Of a DNA stretch of 64,000 bases, positions 35,132 through 44,178 are shown piece after piece. The translations under genes and the position numbers were made by a program. Source of the stretch: Streptomyces rubrogriseus (GTDB lineage Bacteria > Actinomycetota > Actinomycetes > Streptomycetales > Streptomycetaceae); NCBI RefSeq assembly GCF_027947575.1, contig NZ_CP116256.1, positions 6,634,001 to 6,698,000 of the forward strand. The letters are read 5' to 3'. Position 1 is the stretch's first letter, and every line of letters starts with the position of its first letter. The notes beneath the pieces were generated by a model. The model was not told the origin of the DNA and searched no databases. It saw only the letters and a program-made list of their open reading frames with translations.

Positions 35132-35968
35132 TCAGATGCCGACCTTGATGCGCGAGAAGCGCTTCAGGCTGACACCGGCCTCTTCCAGCACCTTCTGGAC
35201 GGACTTCTTGTTGTCCAGGGCGTAGGGCTGGCCGAGCAGGGTGGCGTCCTTGAAGAAGCCGTTGAGGCGACCCTCGACGATCTTCGGCAGGGCGGCCTCG
35301 GGCTTGCCCTCGGCGCGGGTGGTCTCCTCGGCGACGCGGCGCTCGGACTCGACGACCTCGGCCGGGACGTCCTCCTTGGAGAGGTACTTCGGCGCGAAGG
35401 CGGCGATGTGCTGGGCGACGCCCTTGGCGATCTCGGCGTTGGGCTTGTCCAGCTCGACGAGGACACCGATCTGCGGGGGCAGGTCGGGCATCGTGCGGTG
35501 CATGTACGCGGTCACGAAGCCGCCGGAGAACTGCGCGAAGCGGTCCAGGACGATCTTCTCGCCGAGGTTGGCGTTGGCCTCGTCCACGTACGCCTGGACG
35601 GTCTTGCCGGGCTCGATCTCGGAGGCCAGCAGGGCCTCGAGGTCGGCCGGGGCGGCCTTGGCGACGTGCTCGGCGATGGCCGTGGCGACGTTCTGGAACT
35701 TCTCGCCCTTGGCGACGAAGTCCGTCTCGCACTTCAGCTCGACGAGGACACCCGAGGTGTTGTCGTCGGCGATGATCGAGACGACGGCGCCGTTCTCGGC
35801 AGAGCGGCCCTCGCGCTTGGCGACGCCCTTCTGACCCTTGATGCGGAGCGCCTCGACGGCCTTCTCGACGTTGCCCTCGGCCTCGTCCAGCGCCTTCTTG
35901 CAGTCCATCATGCCGGCGCCGGTGAGCTCGCGGAGCTTCTTGACGTCGGCGGCGGTGTAGTTCGCCAT
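35132..35968 (-). CDS. tsf: Elongation factor Ts
   Basis: The 278-residue protein is the nucleotide exchange factor for EF-Tu. The N-terminal UBA-like segment (VKKLRELTGAGMMDCKKAL) and the TDFVAK core that contacts EF-Tu are present, followed by two dimerisation subdomains. ATG 35968 starts MANYTAAD as in other actinobacteria. It follows rpsB by 94 nt on the minus strand. Confidence 0.96.
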   Translation of the reverse strand: MANYTAADVKKLRELTGAGMMDCKKALDEAEGNVEKAVEALRIKGQKGVAKREGRSAENGAVVSIIADDNTSGVLVELKCETDFVAKGEKFQNVATAIAEHVAKAAPADLEALLASEIEPGKTVQAYVDEANANLGEKIVLDRFAQFSGGFVTAYMHRTMPDLPPQIGVLVELDKPNAEIAKGVAQHIAAFAPKYLSKEDVPAEVVESERRVAEETTRAEGKPEAALPKIVEGRLNGFFKDATLLGQPYALDNKKSVQKVLEEAGVSLKRFSRIKVGI

Positions 35969-36062
35969 GATTCCGGAATCTCTCTCGAAGTCTGAAGATC
36001 TACGGGCCGGACGGCGGGGGCTGTGCGGCCCCCGCCGTCCGGCACCCGAAGGTGGTGAGGGG

Positions 36063-36986
36063 TCAGGCCTGCTCGGCGTCCGCGGCCGGGGCGTCGGCTG
36101 CCGGAGCCTCGGCGGCGGGGGCCTCGGCAGCGGGGGCCTCGTCGGCGGGGGCGGCCTCGGCAGCCGGAGCCTCGGCGGGCTTCTCGGCCTCGGCGTCGTC
36201 CGCCTTCTCGGCCTTCTCGCCCTCGAGCAGGTCGCGCTCCCACTCGGCGAGCGGCTCGCCTGCGGCCTTCTCGCCCTTGGCGCCACCGGCGGCACCGGAG
36301 CGGGCGATGAGGCCCTCGGCGACGGCGTCGGCGATCACGCGGGTGAGCAGGGTGACGGAGCGGATCGCGTCGTCGTTGCCCGGGATCTTGTAGTCGACCT
36401 CGTCGGGGTCGCAGTTGGTGTCGAGGATGGCGACGACCGGGATGTTGAGCTTCCGGGCCTCGCCGACCGCGATGTGCTCCTTCTTGGTGTCCACGATCCA
36501 GACGGCGCTGGGCACCTTGGACATCTCGCGGATACCGCCGAGGGTCTTCTCCAGCTTGGCCTTCTCGCGGGAGAGGACCAGCAGCTCCTTCTTGGTGAGG
36601 CCGGAGGCGGCCACGTCCTCGAAGTCGATCTGCTCGAGCTCCTTCAGGCGCTGCAGGCGCTTGTAGACGGTCGAGAAGTTGGTGAGCATGCCGCCCAGCC
36701 AGCGCTGGTTGACGTAGGGCATGCCGACGCGGGTGGCCTGCTCGGCGATGGCCTCCTGCGCCTGCTTCTTCGTGCCGACGAACATGACCGTGCCGCCGTG
36801 GGCGACGGTCTCCTTGACGAACTCGTAGGCGCGGTCGATGTACGACAGCGACTGGAGCAGGTCGATGATGTAGATGCCGTTGCGCTCGGTGAAGATGAAG
36901 CGCTTCATCTTCGGGTTCCAACGGCGGGTCTGGTGACCGAAGTGGACGCCGCTTTCCAGCAGCTCCCGCATCGTGACGACGGCCAT
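36063..36986 (-). CDS. rpsB: 30S ribosomal protein S2
   Basis: The 307-residue protein has the S2 signatures ([16 protein letters not shown] near the start; later [11 protein letters not shown] and [10 protein letters not shown]). An Ala/Glu/Asp-rich tail of about 50 residues extends beyond the usual bacterial S2 and contains repeated EAPA-type units, common in Streptomyces. The ATG at 36986 has AAGGAGA upstream. It heads the tsf-pyrH-frr-cdsA block. Confidence 0.96.
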   Translation of the reverse strand: MAVVTMRELLESGVHFGHQTRRWNPKMKRFIFTERNGIYIIDLLQSLSYIDRAYEFVKETVAHGGTVMFVGTKKQAQEAIAEQATRVGMPYVNQRWLGGMLTNFSTVYKRLQRLKELEQIDFEDVAASGLTKKELLVLSREKAKLEKTLGGIREMSKVPSAVWIVDTKKEHIAVGEARKLNIPVVAILDTNCDPDEVDYKIPGNDDAIRSVTLLTRVIADAVAEGLIARSGAAGGAKGEKAAGEPLAEWERDLLEGEKAEKADDAEAEKPAEAPAAEAAPADEAPAAEAPAAEAPAADAPAADAEQA

Positions 36987-37085
36987 GGCCGTATCTCCTT
37001 GGTTTTCTCGGTTGTGCCGCGCGAGCCGGACGGCTCCCGCGCCTGACGCCCGGATGCGCCTGCCCACTAGGGACCGAGGGGCGCT

Positions 37086-37112
37086 GACACGAACCTGGTG
37101 GAGCCTCGTGTC
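37086..37112 (-). promoter_or_regulatory. Hairpin in the rpsB upstream region
   Basis: GACACGA (37086-37092) and TCGTGTC (37106-37112) form a 7-bp stem with a 13-nt loop, 100 nt upstream of rpsB. It could be part of an autogenous S2 leader; alternatively it lies upstream of the transcription start. Confidence 0.35.
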
Positions 37113-37257
37113 GGGGCGTGCGAAGTCGACCCGGTGACCCGGATCGCCACCAGAAGTGTACGGGACCCGCGGGGTACCGGGTGACGCGGCTGTCCACAAC
37201 CGGGGCACGGTCCACAGGGCCGGGCGGCGGCCGCCCCTGGTGCGGGACGGTGCCCGT

Positions 37258-37956
37258 ATGCGAACGAGGCGATGGGTGAGGGCGCGTGCCCGAGTGGTGG
37301 TGCTGCCGGCCGTCCTGGCCGTCCTGGCGGTTCTGGCTGTCCTGGCGGTTCTGGCTGTCCCGACCGCGCAGGCCGGCCAGGCCGCGGGGCCGCCGCGCCC
37401 GGCGGCGGTGAGGTGGGCCCTGCCGGACGCGGTGGACCCGGCGGTGCCGCCCGTGGCGCGGTACTGGCCGGTCGGCACACGGCCGGCGGTCCTGCGGGGC
37501 TGGGACCCCCCGGTGAACCCGTACGGACCGGGGCACCGGGGCGTGGACCTCGCCGCGGGCAGCGGGGCGCCGGTACGCGCGGTGGCCGCGGGGCGGGTGT
37601 CCTTCGCGGGGCCGGTCGGGGGCCGGGGCGTGGTCTCGGTGGAACTGACGGGAACGGGCGAACCACCCTTGCGGACGACGTTCGCCCCCGTAGAGGCGGC
37701 CGTGCGCAAGGGGGACGAGGTCGCGGCCGGGGAGCCGCTCGGCACGGTGCGGCCGGCCGGCTCGCACTGCACGGCCTGTCTGCACTGGGGCCTGCTGCGG
37801 GGCGAGGTCTATCTGAACCCGCTGTCCCTGCTGCCGCCGTGGCTGCTGGACGCGGGTCCGTCGCGGCTGCTGCCGGTGGCGGGGGTGCCGGTGCCCGGCC
37901 GCGGGGAGATCAGCCCCGAACGCCGCGCAACGCCATGGAGACCGCCGCCTCCGTGA
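37258..37956 (+). CDS. Secreted M23 family peptidase (LytM-like)
   Basis: The 232-residue protein has an Arg-rich start, a long hydrophobic signal built of repeated Val-Leu-Ala units (about 14-37) and an M23 domain with HRGVD (His93, Asp97) and the late CLHWGLL motif. The second HxH is replaced by CLHW, and a CTAC pair precedes it, so zinc binding may be altered. Substrates would be peptidoglycan cross-bridges; a non-catalytic regulator of wall hydrolases is possible. ATG 37258 places the signal at the start. Its 3' end overlaps the convergent TetR gene by 47 bp. Confidence 0.83.
   Translation: MRTRRWVRARARVVVLPAVLAVLAVLAVLAVLAVPTAQAGQAAGPPRPAAVRWALPDAVDPAVPPVARYWPVGTRPAVLRGWDPPVNPYGPGHRGVDLAAGSGAPVRAVAAGRVSFAGPVGGRGVVSVELTGTGEPPLRTTFAPVEAAVRKGDEVAAGEPLGTVRPAGSHCTACLHWGLLRGEVYLNPLSLLPPWLLDAGPSRLLPVAGVPVPGRGEISPERRATPWRPPPP
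37312..37356 (+). repeat. Short tandem repeat within a signal peptide
   Basis: Two identical 18-bp units (37321-37338, 37339-37356) follow a related 9-bp unit. They encode repeated Val-Leu-Ala in the hydrophobic core of the M23 peptidase signal. Confidence 0.8.
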
Positions 37957-38491
37957 TCGCCCCGGGCTCCTCCGCCGCGCCCAGTTCGATCCGCCGTACG
38001 GCCGCGTCCACGACGCCCTGGAGGAGCATCGCCGCCAGCCGCGGCTGATCGTGCCCCATCTCGCCCAGTGCCTCGACGATCATCGCGACCAGCCCGCCGT
38101 GCGCCGCCCTGATCTTCTCGCGCGCACCGGCGTCCAGTTCGCTCGCGGAGATGGCCACGACGGCCCGGTGCCGCCGGTCCCCGACCAGGTCGAGCTGGGT
38201 GCGCACATACGCCTCGACCTTGGCGTCGGGGGCCGTCTCGCGCTCCATCGCGGCCTCGACCTCGGCGGCCCAGACGGGGAAGTCGACGGCGCACAGCTCC
38301 TCGACCACCGCCGCGCGCGACCGGAAGTACTCGTAGACGGACGAGCGGGCGAGACCCGTCCGTTCGGCGAGGGCGGGGAAGGTCAGCGCCTCCGTTCCGC
38401 CGTCGGACAGCAGGGCGCGTGCCGCGTCCAGCAGGGCGGCACGCTGCATCGACCGGTGCTCGGCCACAGAGGCCGCTCGAATCCTTGGCAC
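37910..38491 (-). CDS. TetR/AcrR-family transcriptional regulator
   Basis: The 193-residue regulator has a TetR N-terminal helix-turn-helix (about 15-60: LLDAARALLSDGG, then ALAERTGLARSSVYEYF) and a helical ligand-binding C-terminal domain. It is transcribed alone downstream of whiG and converges with the M23 peptidase gene, overlapping it by 47 bp. The target and inducer are not deducible. The GTG at 38491 is the first in-frame start before the helix-turn-helix. Confidence 0.87.
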   Translation of the reverse strand: MPRIRAASVAEHRSMQRAALLDAARALLSDGGTEALTFPALAERTGLARSSVYEYFRSRAAVVEELCAVDFPVWAAEVEAAMERETAPDAKVEAYVRTQLDLVGDRRHRAVVAISASELDAGAREKIRAAHGGLVAMIVEALGEMGHDQPRLAAMLLQGVVDAAVRRIELGAAEEPGAITEAAVSMALRGVRG

Positions 38492-38532
38492 GTCACCACT
38501 TTACGGACGCGGCACCCCGGACGGGAGTCACT

Positions 38533-38557
38533 CGGTCGGCCACCCGTGCGCCGACCG
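38533..38557 (-). terminator. Hairpin downstream of whiG
   Basis: CGGTCGG (38533-38539) and CCGACCG (38551-38557) form a 7-bp stem with an 11-nt loop, 38 nt past the whiG stop. Confidence 0.5.
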
Positions 38558-38595
38558 GGCCGGGAGCGGGGCAGGACTCTTGCCGTTGGCCCAGG

Positions 38596-39438
38596 TCAGC
38601 GGCCGAAACTCGCCAGCTTGGCGCGCAGTTGCAACACCGACTTGGTGTGGATCTGGCTGACCCTGCTCTCGGTCACACCCAGCACGTTCCCGATCTCGGC
38701 GAGCGTGAGGCCCTCGTAGTAGTACAGCGTGACGACGGTCTTCTCGCGCTCCGGCAGCGTGTTGATCGCCCGGGCCAGGAGCCGCCGCAGCTCACGGTCC
38801 TCGGCGACCTCCACCGGGTTGTCGGCGGCGGTGTCCTCCAGGGTGTCCATCAGGCTCAGCCGGTCACCGCCCTCGCTGCCCGCGTGCAGCAGTTCCTCCA
38901 GGGCCACCACGTTGGCCAGCGACAGCTGGCTGAAGACCGCATGGAGGTCCTCCACCGCGATCCCCATCTCCACGGCGACCTCGCTCTCCGAGGGGGTGCG
39001 GCGCAGGCGTGCCTCCAGCGTCGCGTACGCGCGCTCCACGTTGCGCGCCTTCTGCCGCACCGACCGCGGGATCCAGTCCAGCGCCCGCAGTTCGTCGATC
39101 ATGGCGCCCCGGATCCGGGTGATCGCGTACGTCTCGAACTTGATCTCCCGGTCGACGTCGAACTTCTCGATGGCGTCGATCAGGCCGAACACCCCGGAGG
39201 AGACGAAGTCGGCCTGCTCGACATTGGGCGGCAGCCCCACGCTGACCCGGCCCGCCACGTACTTCACGAGGGGCGAGTAGTGCAGGATCAGCTGTTCCCG
39301 CAGCCGCTCGTCGCCGGTCGTCTTGTACGACCGCCACAGCTCGTCGAGCGTCGAGGGGGCGGACGGTCGCACGCTGCCACCGTCGCGGGCGGCTGGGGGG
39401 ATCGCCGCCCGGTCGGACCCGGAGGTGTGCTGGGGCAT
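38596..39438 (-). CDS. whiG: RNA polymerase sigma factor WhiG (FliA/sigma-28 family)
   Basis: The 280-residue sigma factor matches WhiG of Streptomyces: region 2 with [17 protein letters not shown] and [11 protein letters not shown], then region 3, and region 4 with [16 protein letters not shown] and ESRVSQIH. It directs transcription needed to commit aerial hyphae to sporulation (for example whiH and whiI) and is held by the anti-sigma RsiG with c-di-GMP in species studied. ATG 39438 gives MPQHTSGSD, the expected start. The gene lies downstream of dprA as in other Streptomyces. Confidence 0.97.
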   Translation of the reverse strand: MPQHTSGSDRAAIPPAARDGGSVRPSAPSTLDELWRSYKTTGDERLREQLILHYSPLVKYVAGRVSVGLPPNVEQADFVSSGVFGLIDAIEKFDVDREIKFETYAITRIRGAMIDELRALDWIPRSVRQKARNVERAYATLEARLRRTPSESEVAVEMGIAVEDLHAVFSQLSLANVVALEELLHAGSEGGDRLSLMDTLEDTAADNPVEVAEDRELRRLLARAINTLPEREKTVVTLYYYEGLTLAEIGNVLGVTESRVSQIHTKSVLQLRAKLASFGR

Positions 39439-39720
39439 TCGTCGCCTAGTGCCGTTCTGCCGTGATGTGGATCTGCCTGAGGCCGCCGGTCTGCTTTCTG
39501 GTTGTCGCCTGCTGTCGGCCGTCTGCGTGGGGGTCATCGTGAGCGTAGCGTGACTGGGCCGTCGCGGTGTGCGAAGGAGCGGGCGGGCACCCTACGCAGA
39601 TACGTTCCGCCGAACGCTCTACAGGGGGGACGATGATCGCTCTGGGTGATCACTCGAATACCTCAACTGCCAGAAACCCAACGGGCGTCGGGGTTCCCCC
39701 GGACGGCCGAACACGGTGCG

Positions 39721-41210
39721 TCAGCACGGGCTGCGACCACCGCGAACCGAGATCATCGCCTGGCGTGTCAACTTCCAGCCGTCGCCGTGTCGTTCGACGT
39801 AACCGAGTGCTCGAAGCTCGTACAGCCTCGCGACCGCGTCGTCCTGGGTGGTCTGGGCGCGCAACGCCACCTCCCCCGCCGTCGCCCTTCCCCGCCCGGG
39901 GAGCCCGGCCAGCACCTGGCGGGTCCGGGACTCCAGCAGATCGGTGGGGAGGACGGGCCCGCGCCGCTCCGGCGGCAGCTCTCCCATGGCGCCGACCAGC
40001 TCGACCACCTCGGCGGCGTCGCCGACCAGCACCGCGTCGCCGCGCAGCATCTCGTGCACCCCCGCGGAGAGGGCACTGGTCGCCGGCCCCGGGACGCCCA
40101 TCACGTGCCGGCCCAGCCGCCGGGCCGCCCGGGCCGTGACCAGCGAACCGCTGCGGTGGGCGGCCTCGACGACCACGGTGCCCCTGGTGAGCGCGGCGAT
40201 GACCCGGTTGCGCAGGATGAATCTGCTGGGCGTCGGGTGGTCGCCCGGTGGCAGCTCGCCGACGACCAGGCCCTGTTCGGCGATCCTGGTGATCAGCGCG
40301 GTGTGCCCGGGTGGGTAGGGGCGGTCGACCCCGCAGGCGAGGACGGCCGCGGTGGCGCCGCCGGCGCCGAGGGCACCGCGGTGGGCGGCGCCGTCGATCC
40401 CGTAGGCGCCGCCCGAGACCACGACCCAGCCGCGCTCGGCCAGGCCGGCGGCGAGGGTGGCGGCCATGTGGGCGCCGTACTCGGTGCAGGCGCGGGCGCC
40501 GACGACGGCGACCGACCTGAGCGCCCACATGCGCAGACTGGGCCCGCCCCGGACCCACAGTCCGAGCGGCCGGGCGTCACCGAGGTCGTCGAGCTGCCCC
40601 GGCCACTCCGCGGTCCCGGGGACCACGAACCGCGCCCCCGCGGACCGGGCGACGGCCAGGTCGCGCCGGGGTCGGCCTGGCCCGCCCGGGCGCACAGCCC
40701 GGCCCACCGCTTCTCGCTCACCCCCGGCAGCGCCCGCCCGCCCTCGCGCAGGCGCCGCACCACCTCCGCGGCACCGCGTTCCCGCACCCACCGCCCGCCC
40801 GCCTCGTCGCCGGGCTCGAGCACCCGGGCGAGGAAGACCCTCCCGAGCAGCTCTCGGTCCTCCGGTCCCCCGTCCCGCGCGCCGCTCCCGTCGACGCCCG
40901 GTCCCCCGTCCCGCGCGCCGCTCCCGTCGATGCACGGGCCCGCGTCACCGGGCCCGGCGGCGGAACGGCCTCGCGCGGCGACGCCGTCCCCGGTCACGGC
41001 ATCGCCCCCGCCCCCGCGGTCCGGGCCAGCCCGCCTCGCTGCTCCGCCGCCCGTGCCGCCCCCGCCGCCGGGAGGCGTCGCCGCCCCGCCCTCGGCCGGG
41101 CTTCCGCCGCCGAAGGACACGGCGGCGTCGGGGAAGAGGGTCCCGCTCGCCTTCGGCCCGGTGCCGCCGCTCGGGGCGGCGTCCTCCGGCGGCCTGGTGT
41201 CCCCGCTCAT
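39721..41210 (-). pseudogene. dprA: DNA processing protein DprA, interrupted by an apparent one-base frameshift
   Basis: DprA binds incoming single-stranded DNA and loads RecA. The N-terminal part (ATG 41210, MSGDTRPPEDAAPSG, then the SAM-like helices in RELLGRVFLARVLEPGDE) is in one frame to about 40670. The Rossmann core (VAVVGARACTEYG, VSGGAYGIDGAAHRGAL, and the winged-helix end) continues in another frame from there to 39721. Adding one G at about 40667 would join them into a 496-residue protein of normal layout. The ATG overlaps the comM TGA (ATGA). A real mutation or a homopolymer error in assembly would look the same. Confidence 0.8.
40864..40935 (-). repeat. 36-bp tandem duplication within dprA
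   Basis: Two 36-bp units (40864-40899, 40900-40935) are nearly identical and in frame. They encode GSGARDGGP-type repeats in the low-complexity N-terminal extension of DprA. Confidence 0.75.
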
Positions 41211-42832
41211 GCCAGTGCTCCCAGGGCCATCGGGACGCCCCGCGGCACCCCGGTGCGCAGTTGCAGTGCCAGGGTGACGTCCCGTGCGTCGGGGCGGTCG
41301 TGGCCGACGAGGTCCGCGACGGTCCAGGCGACGCGCAGGACCCGGTCGAGTCCGCGCGCGGTGAGCACGCCACGTTCCAGACTGCGCTCCGCCTCGTCCA
41401 GCGCACCGGCTGCGGCGCGCCAGCGGCTGCGCAGCTCCCGGCCGGGCACCTCGCTGTTCGACCGCCACGGGGTCCCCGCGAGGCGTGCGGCCGCCCGGTC
41501 CCGGGCCGCCCGCACCCGGTCGGCGACGGCCCGGGTGGAGTCGCCCCGTGGGCCGTCGCCAGCCAGCTGGCTGCGGGTGACCCGCTCCACCTCGACCCGC
41601 AGGTCGACCCGGTCGAGCAGCGGTCCGGACAGCCTGGCCTGGTAGCGGCGGATCGCCGAGGACGGGCATTCGCACAGCTCGTCGGTTCGCGAGAACCGCC
41701 CGCAGGGGCAGGGATTGGCGGCGAGCACCATCAGGAACCGCGCGGGGAAGCGCACCACGCCCGCACTGCGCGCGATGACGACGTGCCCGGCCTCCAGCGG
41801 TTGGCGCAGCGCGTCGAGCGCGTGGCTGCTGAACTCCGGGGTCTCGTCCAGGAACAGGACGCCCCGGTGCGCCAGCGACACCGCTCCGGGCCGCGCGATG
41901 CCGGGGCCGCCGCCTACGAGGGCCTGCATCGTGGCGGAGTGGTGGGGAGCGCAGTAGGGGGCCACGTCGATCAGGGGTTTGCCCGGTGGCAGCAGCCCCG
42001 CCACCGAGTGCACGGCGGTGACTTCGAGGGACTCCGCCCGGCAGAGCCGGGGCAGGATGGCGGGCAGCCGTTCGGCGAGCATGGTCTTGCCGGCGCCGGG
42101 CGGGCCTTCCAGGAACAGGTGGTGGCGACCGGCCGCGGCCACCTCCACCGCCGTGCGCGCCGACTCCTGGCCGACGACGTCGGCCAGGTCGTGCCCGTGG
42201 TCGTGCTGTGCCGCTCCCATGCTGTGCATTCCGGTGGCCGCGCCGGTTCCGGGCATGCGCAGACCGGCCATGAGCGGGTCGGGGCGGCCCTGGAGGTCCT
42301 GTTCCTCCTCCGGCACGGGTTCGTCGGCGAGGACGGCGATCAGCTGGCGCAGGCTGCGCACTCCGAGCACCGACACTCCCGGGACGAGGGACGCCTCGGC
42401 CGCGGCGCACTCCGGCACGACCACCTGTTCGTACCCGGCCTCGGCCGCGGCCAGGACCGCCGGCAGGATGCCGCGCACCGGCCGCACCCGGCCGTCGAGA
42501 CCCAGCTCTCCGATCATCACGATGTCGGCCAGGACGCGCGGGTCGATCCGCTCCGCCGCGCCCAGGACGCTCGCGGCGACGGCCAGGTCGAAGCCGCTGC
42601 CGCTCTTGGGTACCGAGGCCGGGCTGAGACCGACCGTCAGCTTCTTCTGGGGCCACTCCGCACCCGAGTTCACCACGGCCGCCCGTACCCGGTCCCGGCT
42701 CTCCGTGAGGCTCTTGTCGGGCAGTCCCACCAGCGTGAAGGCGGCCACGCCCGGCTCCAGGTCGGCCTGGACCTCGACCACCACGCCCTCGACGCCGACG
42801 AGCGCCACCGAGCACGTACGTGCGAACCCCAT
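41207..42832 (-). CDS. comM: Mg chelatase-related AAA+ ATPase, ComM/YifB family
   Basis: The 541-residue protein has a Lon-protease-like N-terminal domain (VEVQADLEPGVAAFTLVGLPDKS), an AAA+ core with Walker A GPPGAGKT and Walker B GVLFLDE, a CxCG...C zinc-binding segment near PCGRF, and a C-terminal helical lid. ComM acts as a helicase-like branch migration factor during integration of single-stranded DNA. It overlaps yraN (TGATG) and dprA (ATGA), forming a tightly coupled recombination-related set even though natural competence is not known in Streptomyces. Confidence 0.92.
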   Translation of the reverse strand: MGFARTCSVALVGVEGVVVEVQADLEPGVAAFTLVGLPDKSLTESRDRVRAAVVNSGAEWPQKKLTVGLSPASVPKSGSGFDLAVAASVLGAAERIDPRVLADIVMIGELGLDGRVRPVRGILPAVLAAAEAGYEQVVVPECAAAEASLVPGVSVLGVRSLRQLIAVLADEPVPEEEQDLQGRPDPLMAGLRMPGTGAATGMHSMGAAQHDHGHDLADVVGQESARTAVEVAAAGRHHLFLEGPPGAGKTMLAERLPAILPRLCRAESLEVTAVHSVAGLLPPGKPLIDVAPYCAPHHSATMQALVGGGPGIARPGAVSLAHRGVLFLDETPEFSSHALDALRQPLEAGHVVIARSAGVVRFPARFLMVLAANPCPCGRFSRTDELCECPSSAIRRYQARLSGPLLDRVDLRVEVERVTRSQLAGDGPRGDSTRAVADRVRAARDRAAARLAGTPWRSNSEVPGRELRSRWRAAAGALDEAERSLERGVLTARGLDRVLRVAWTVADLVGHDRPDARDVTLALQLRTGVPRGVPMALGALA

Positions 42833-43194
42833 CACGCCACCCCCCTGGCGTGCTCGACCACCGGTGCGCCGCGCTGCGGGAGGAGCACGCCGACCAGGTC
42901 GATCCGGACGCCGCCGGGCGGCGCTCCCCCGTGGGTCTGGATCCAGCGCTCCGCCAGCCGCCGCAGCCGCTGCGCCTTGTCCGGGGTCACGGCGGCCATC
43001 GGGTGCTCGAAGGAGCCGCCCCTGCGCGTCTTGACCTCGCAGACGACCAGGACGTCCCCGTCCCGGGCCACGATGTCGATCTCGCCGGTCCTGCCACAGC
43101 GCCAGTTGCGCTCCAGGACGGTCATGCCGGCTCCGGTCAGCCGGCGGGCGGCGAGTGTCTCGCCGTACCTGCCCATCGCACCTCGTGCGTTCAT
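42832..43194 (-). CDS. yraN: YraN family (UPF0102) nuclease-fold protein
   Basis: The 120-residue protein has the UPF0102 pattern: [34 protein letters not shown] (the restriction-endonuclease-like ExK core) and RIDLVGV. The function is not established; a Holliday-junction-resolvase-like fold is known for the family. ATG 43194 has GGAGGTGG upstream and is preferred over a GTG at 43224. It is coupled to comM by TGATG. Confidence 0.92.
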   Translation of the reverse strand: MNARGAMGRYGETLAARRLTGAGMTVLERNWRCGRTGEIDIVARDGDVLVVCEVKTRRGGSFEHPMAAVTPDKAQRLRRLAERWIQTHGGAPPGGVRIDLVGVLLPQRGAPVVEHARGVA

Positions 43195-43282
43195 GTCGGC
43201 ACCACCTCCGGCGCCAACGATCACGCAAACGGGCAGATCCCGTGACTCACGGTGAACTACTCACCGGTTGTGGAAAACTCCG

Positions 43283-43591
43283 TCACCCGCCGGGGAGCTC
43301 CAGGTCGCTCTTGTTCAGCTCCTCGATGTTCACGTCCTTGAACGTCAACACCCGCACCTGCTTGACGAACCGGGCCGGCCGGTACATGTCCCACACCCAG
43401 GCGTCAGCCATGGAGACCTCGAAGAACACCTCACCCTGGACCGAGTGCACCTGCATCTCGTAGTCGTTGGTGAGGTAGAAGCGCCGCTCGGTCTCGATCA
43501 CGTATTTGAACAGACCGACGACATCGCGGTACTCCCGGTAGAGCTTGAGCTCCATCTCGGTCTCGTACTTCTCGAGGTCCTCGGCGCTCAT
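43283..43591 (-). CDS. DUF2469 family protein
   Basis: The 102-residue protein matches the actinobacterial DUF2469 family over its full length: an acidic start SAEDLEKYETEME, YREYRDVVGLFKYVIET and WVWDMYRPARFVK. There are no membrane segments. The function is unknown, but it is conserved in actinobacteria and sits next to yraN/comM downstream of the signal peptidase cluster. In S. lividans the sipZ operon is reported to contain unrelated small genes, which fits this one. Confidence 0.9.
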   Translation of the reverse strand: MSAEDLEKYETEMELKLYREYRDVVGLFKYVIETERRFYLTNDYEMQVHSVQGEVFFEVSMADAWVWDMYRPARFVKQVRVLTFKDVNIEELNKSDLELPGG

Positions 43592-43647
43592 GGCATGTTC
43601 CCCTTCAGCCGTGCGGTCCCACCATTGTGCGCCAGTCCCGTGCGGCC

Positions 43648-44178
43648 CTAGACGATTTCGGTGTCCAGGGTCACCGGCCCGGCCGGGGGACCTTCGTCGA
43701 GCAGCGTGGTCAGCAGCTCGGCGAGTCTGGTCGGATACACCGTCTCACGTGCCCGGGTCAGTTCCTCACACGTCCACCAGCGCGCTCCGGCGACGCTGCG
43801 CCGCTCCAGTTCGGTGAGGCCGGGGCCGACCGCCTCGGTGGCGGTCCGGGCGGTACGGGCCAGGTAGTACCACTCGTCCTGGTCCCAGCGGCGGCCCGCG
43901 AACGGGAAGGAGCACCTGCGCCGCCACAGCACCGGGCCGAGTTCGACGTCCGTGATGCCGGTCTCCTCCAGCAGTTCGCGCCGGGCGGCCTCCGCACGGG
44001 TCTCGTCGCCCTCCACACCGCCGCCGGGGGTGAACCACCAGTCGTCGGCCGGATCGTCCGGTTCGTGGCCGTGCAGCAGCAGGATGCGGTCCTCGGGGTC
44101 GAGCAGCACGACCCGGGCGACCCGGCGCAGCCCGCCCTCGTAGGTGTCCTGTCCCGCGGGCGTCACCTCAGCGCCCAC
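43648..44178 (-). CDS. NUDIX hydrolase
   Basis: The 176-residue protein has a complete Nudix box, GGGVEGDETRAEAARRELLE followed by ETGI, with the REXXEE metal-binding Glu residues. It hydrolyses a nucleoside diphosphate derivative or related compound; the substrate is unknown. It overlaps the 3' end of sipZ by 11 bases. GTG 44178 has GGAG seven bases upstream; GTG 44193 and GTG 44166 are also in frame. Confidence 0.88.
   Translation of the reverse strand: MGAEVTPAGQDTYEGGLRRVARVVLLDPEDRILLLHGHEPDDPADDWWFTPGGGVEGDETRAEAARRELLEETGITDVELGPVLWRRRCSFPFAGRRWDQDEWYYLARTARTATEAVGPGLTELERRSVAGARWWTCEELTRARETVYPTRLAELLTTLLDEGPPAGPVTLDTEIV

Noticed and set aside
40457..43255. A 932-residue open frame on the plus strand
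   Set aside because: It is antisense to dprA, comM and yraN, which have clear motifs.
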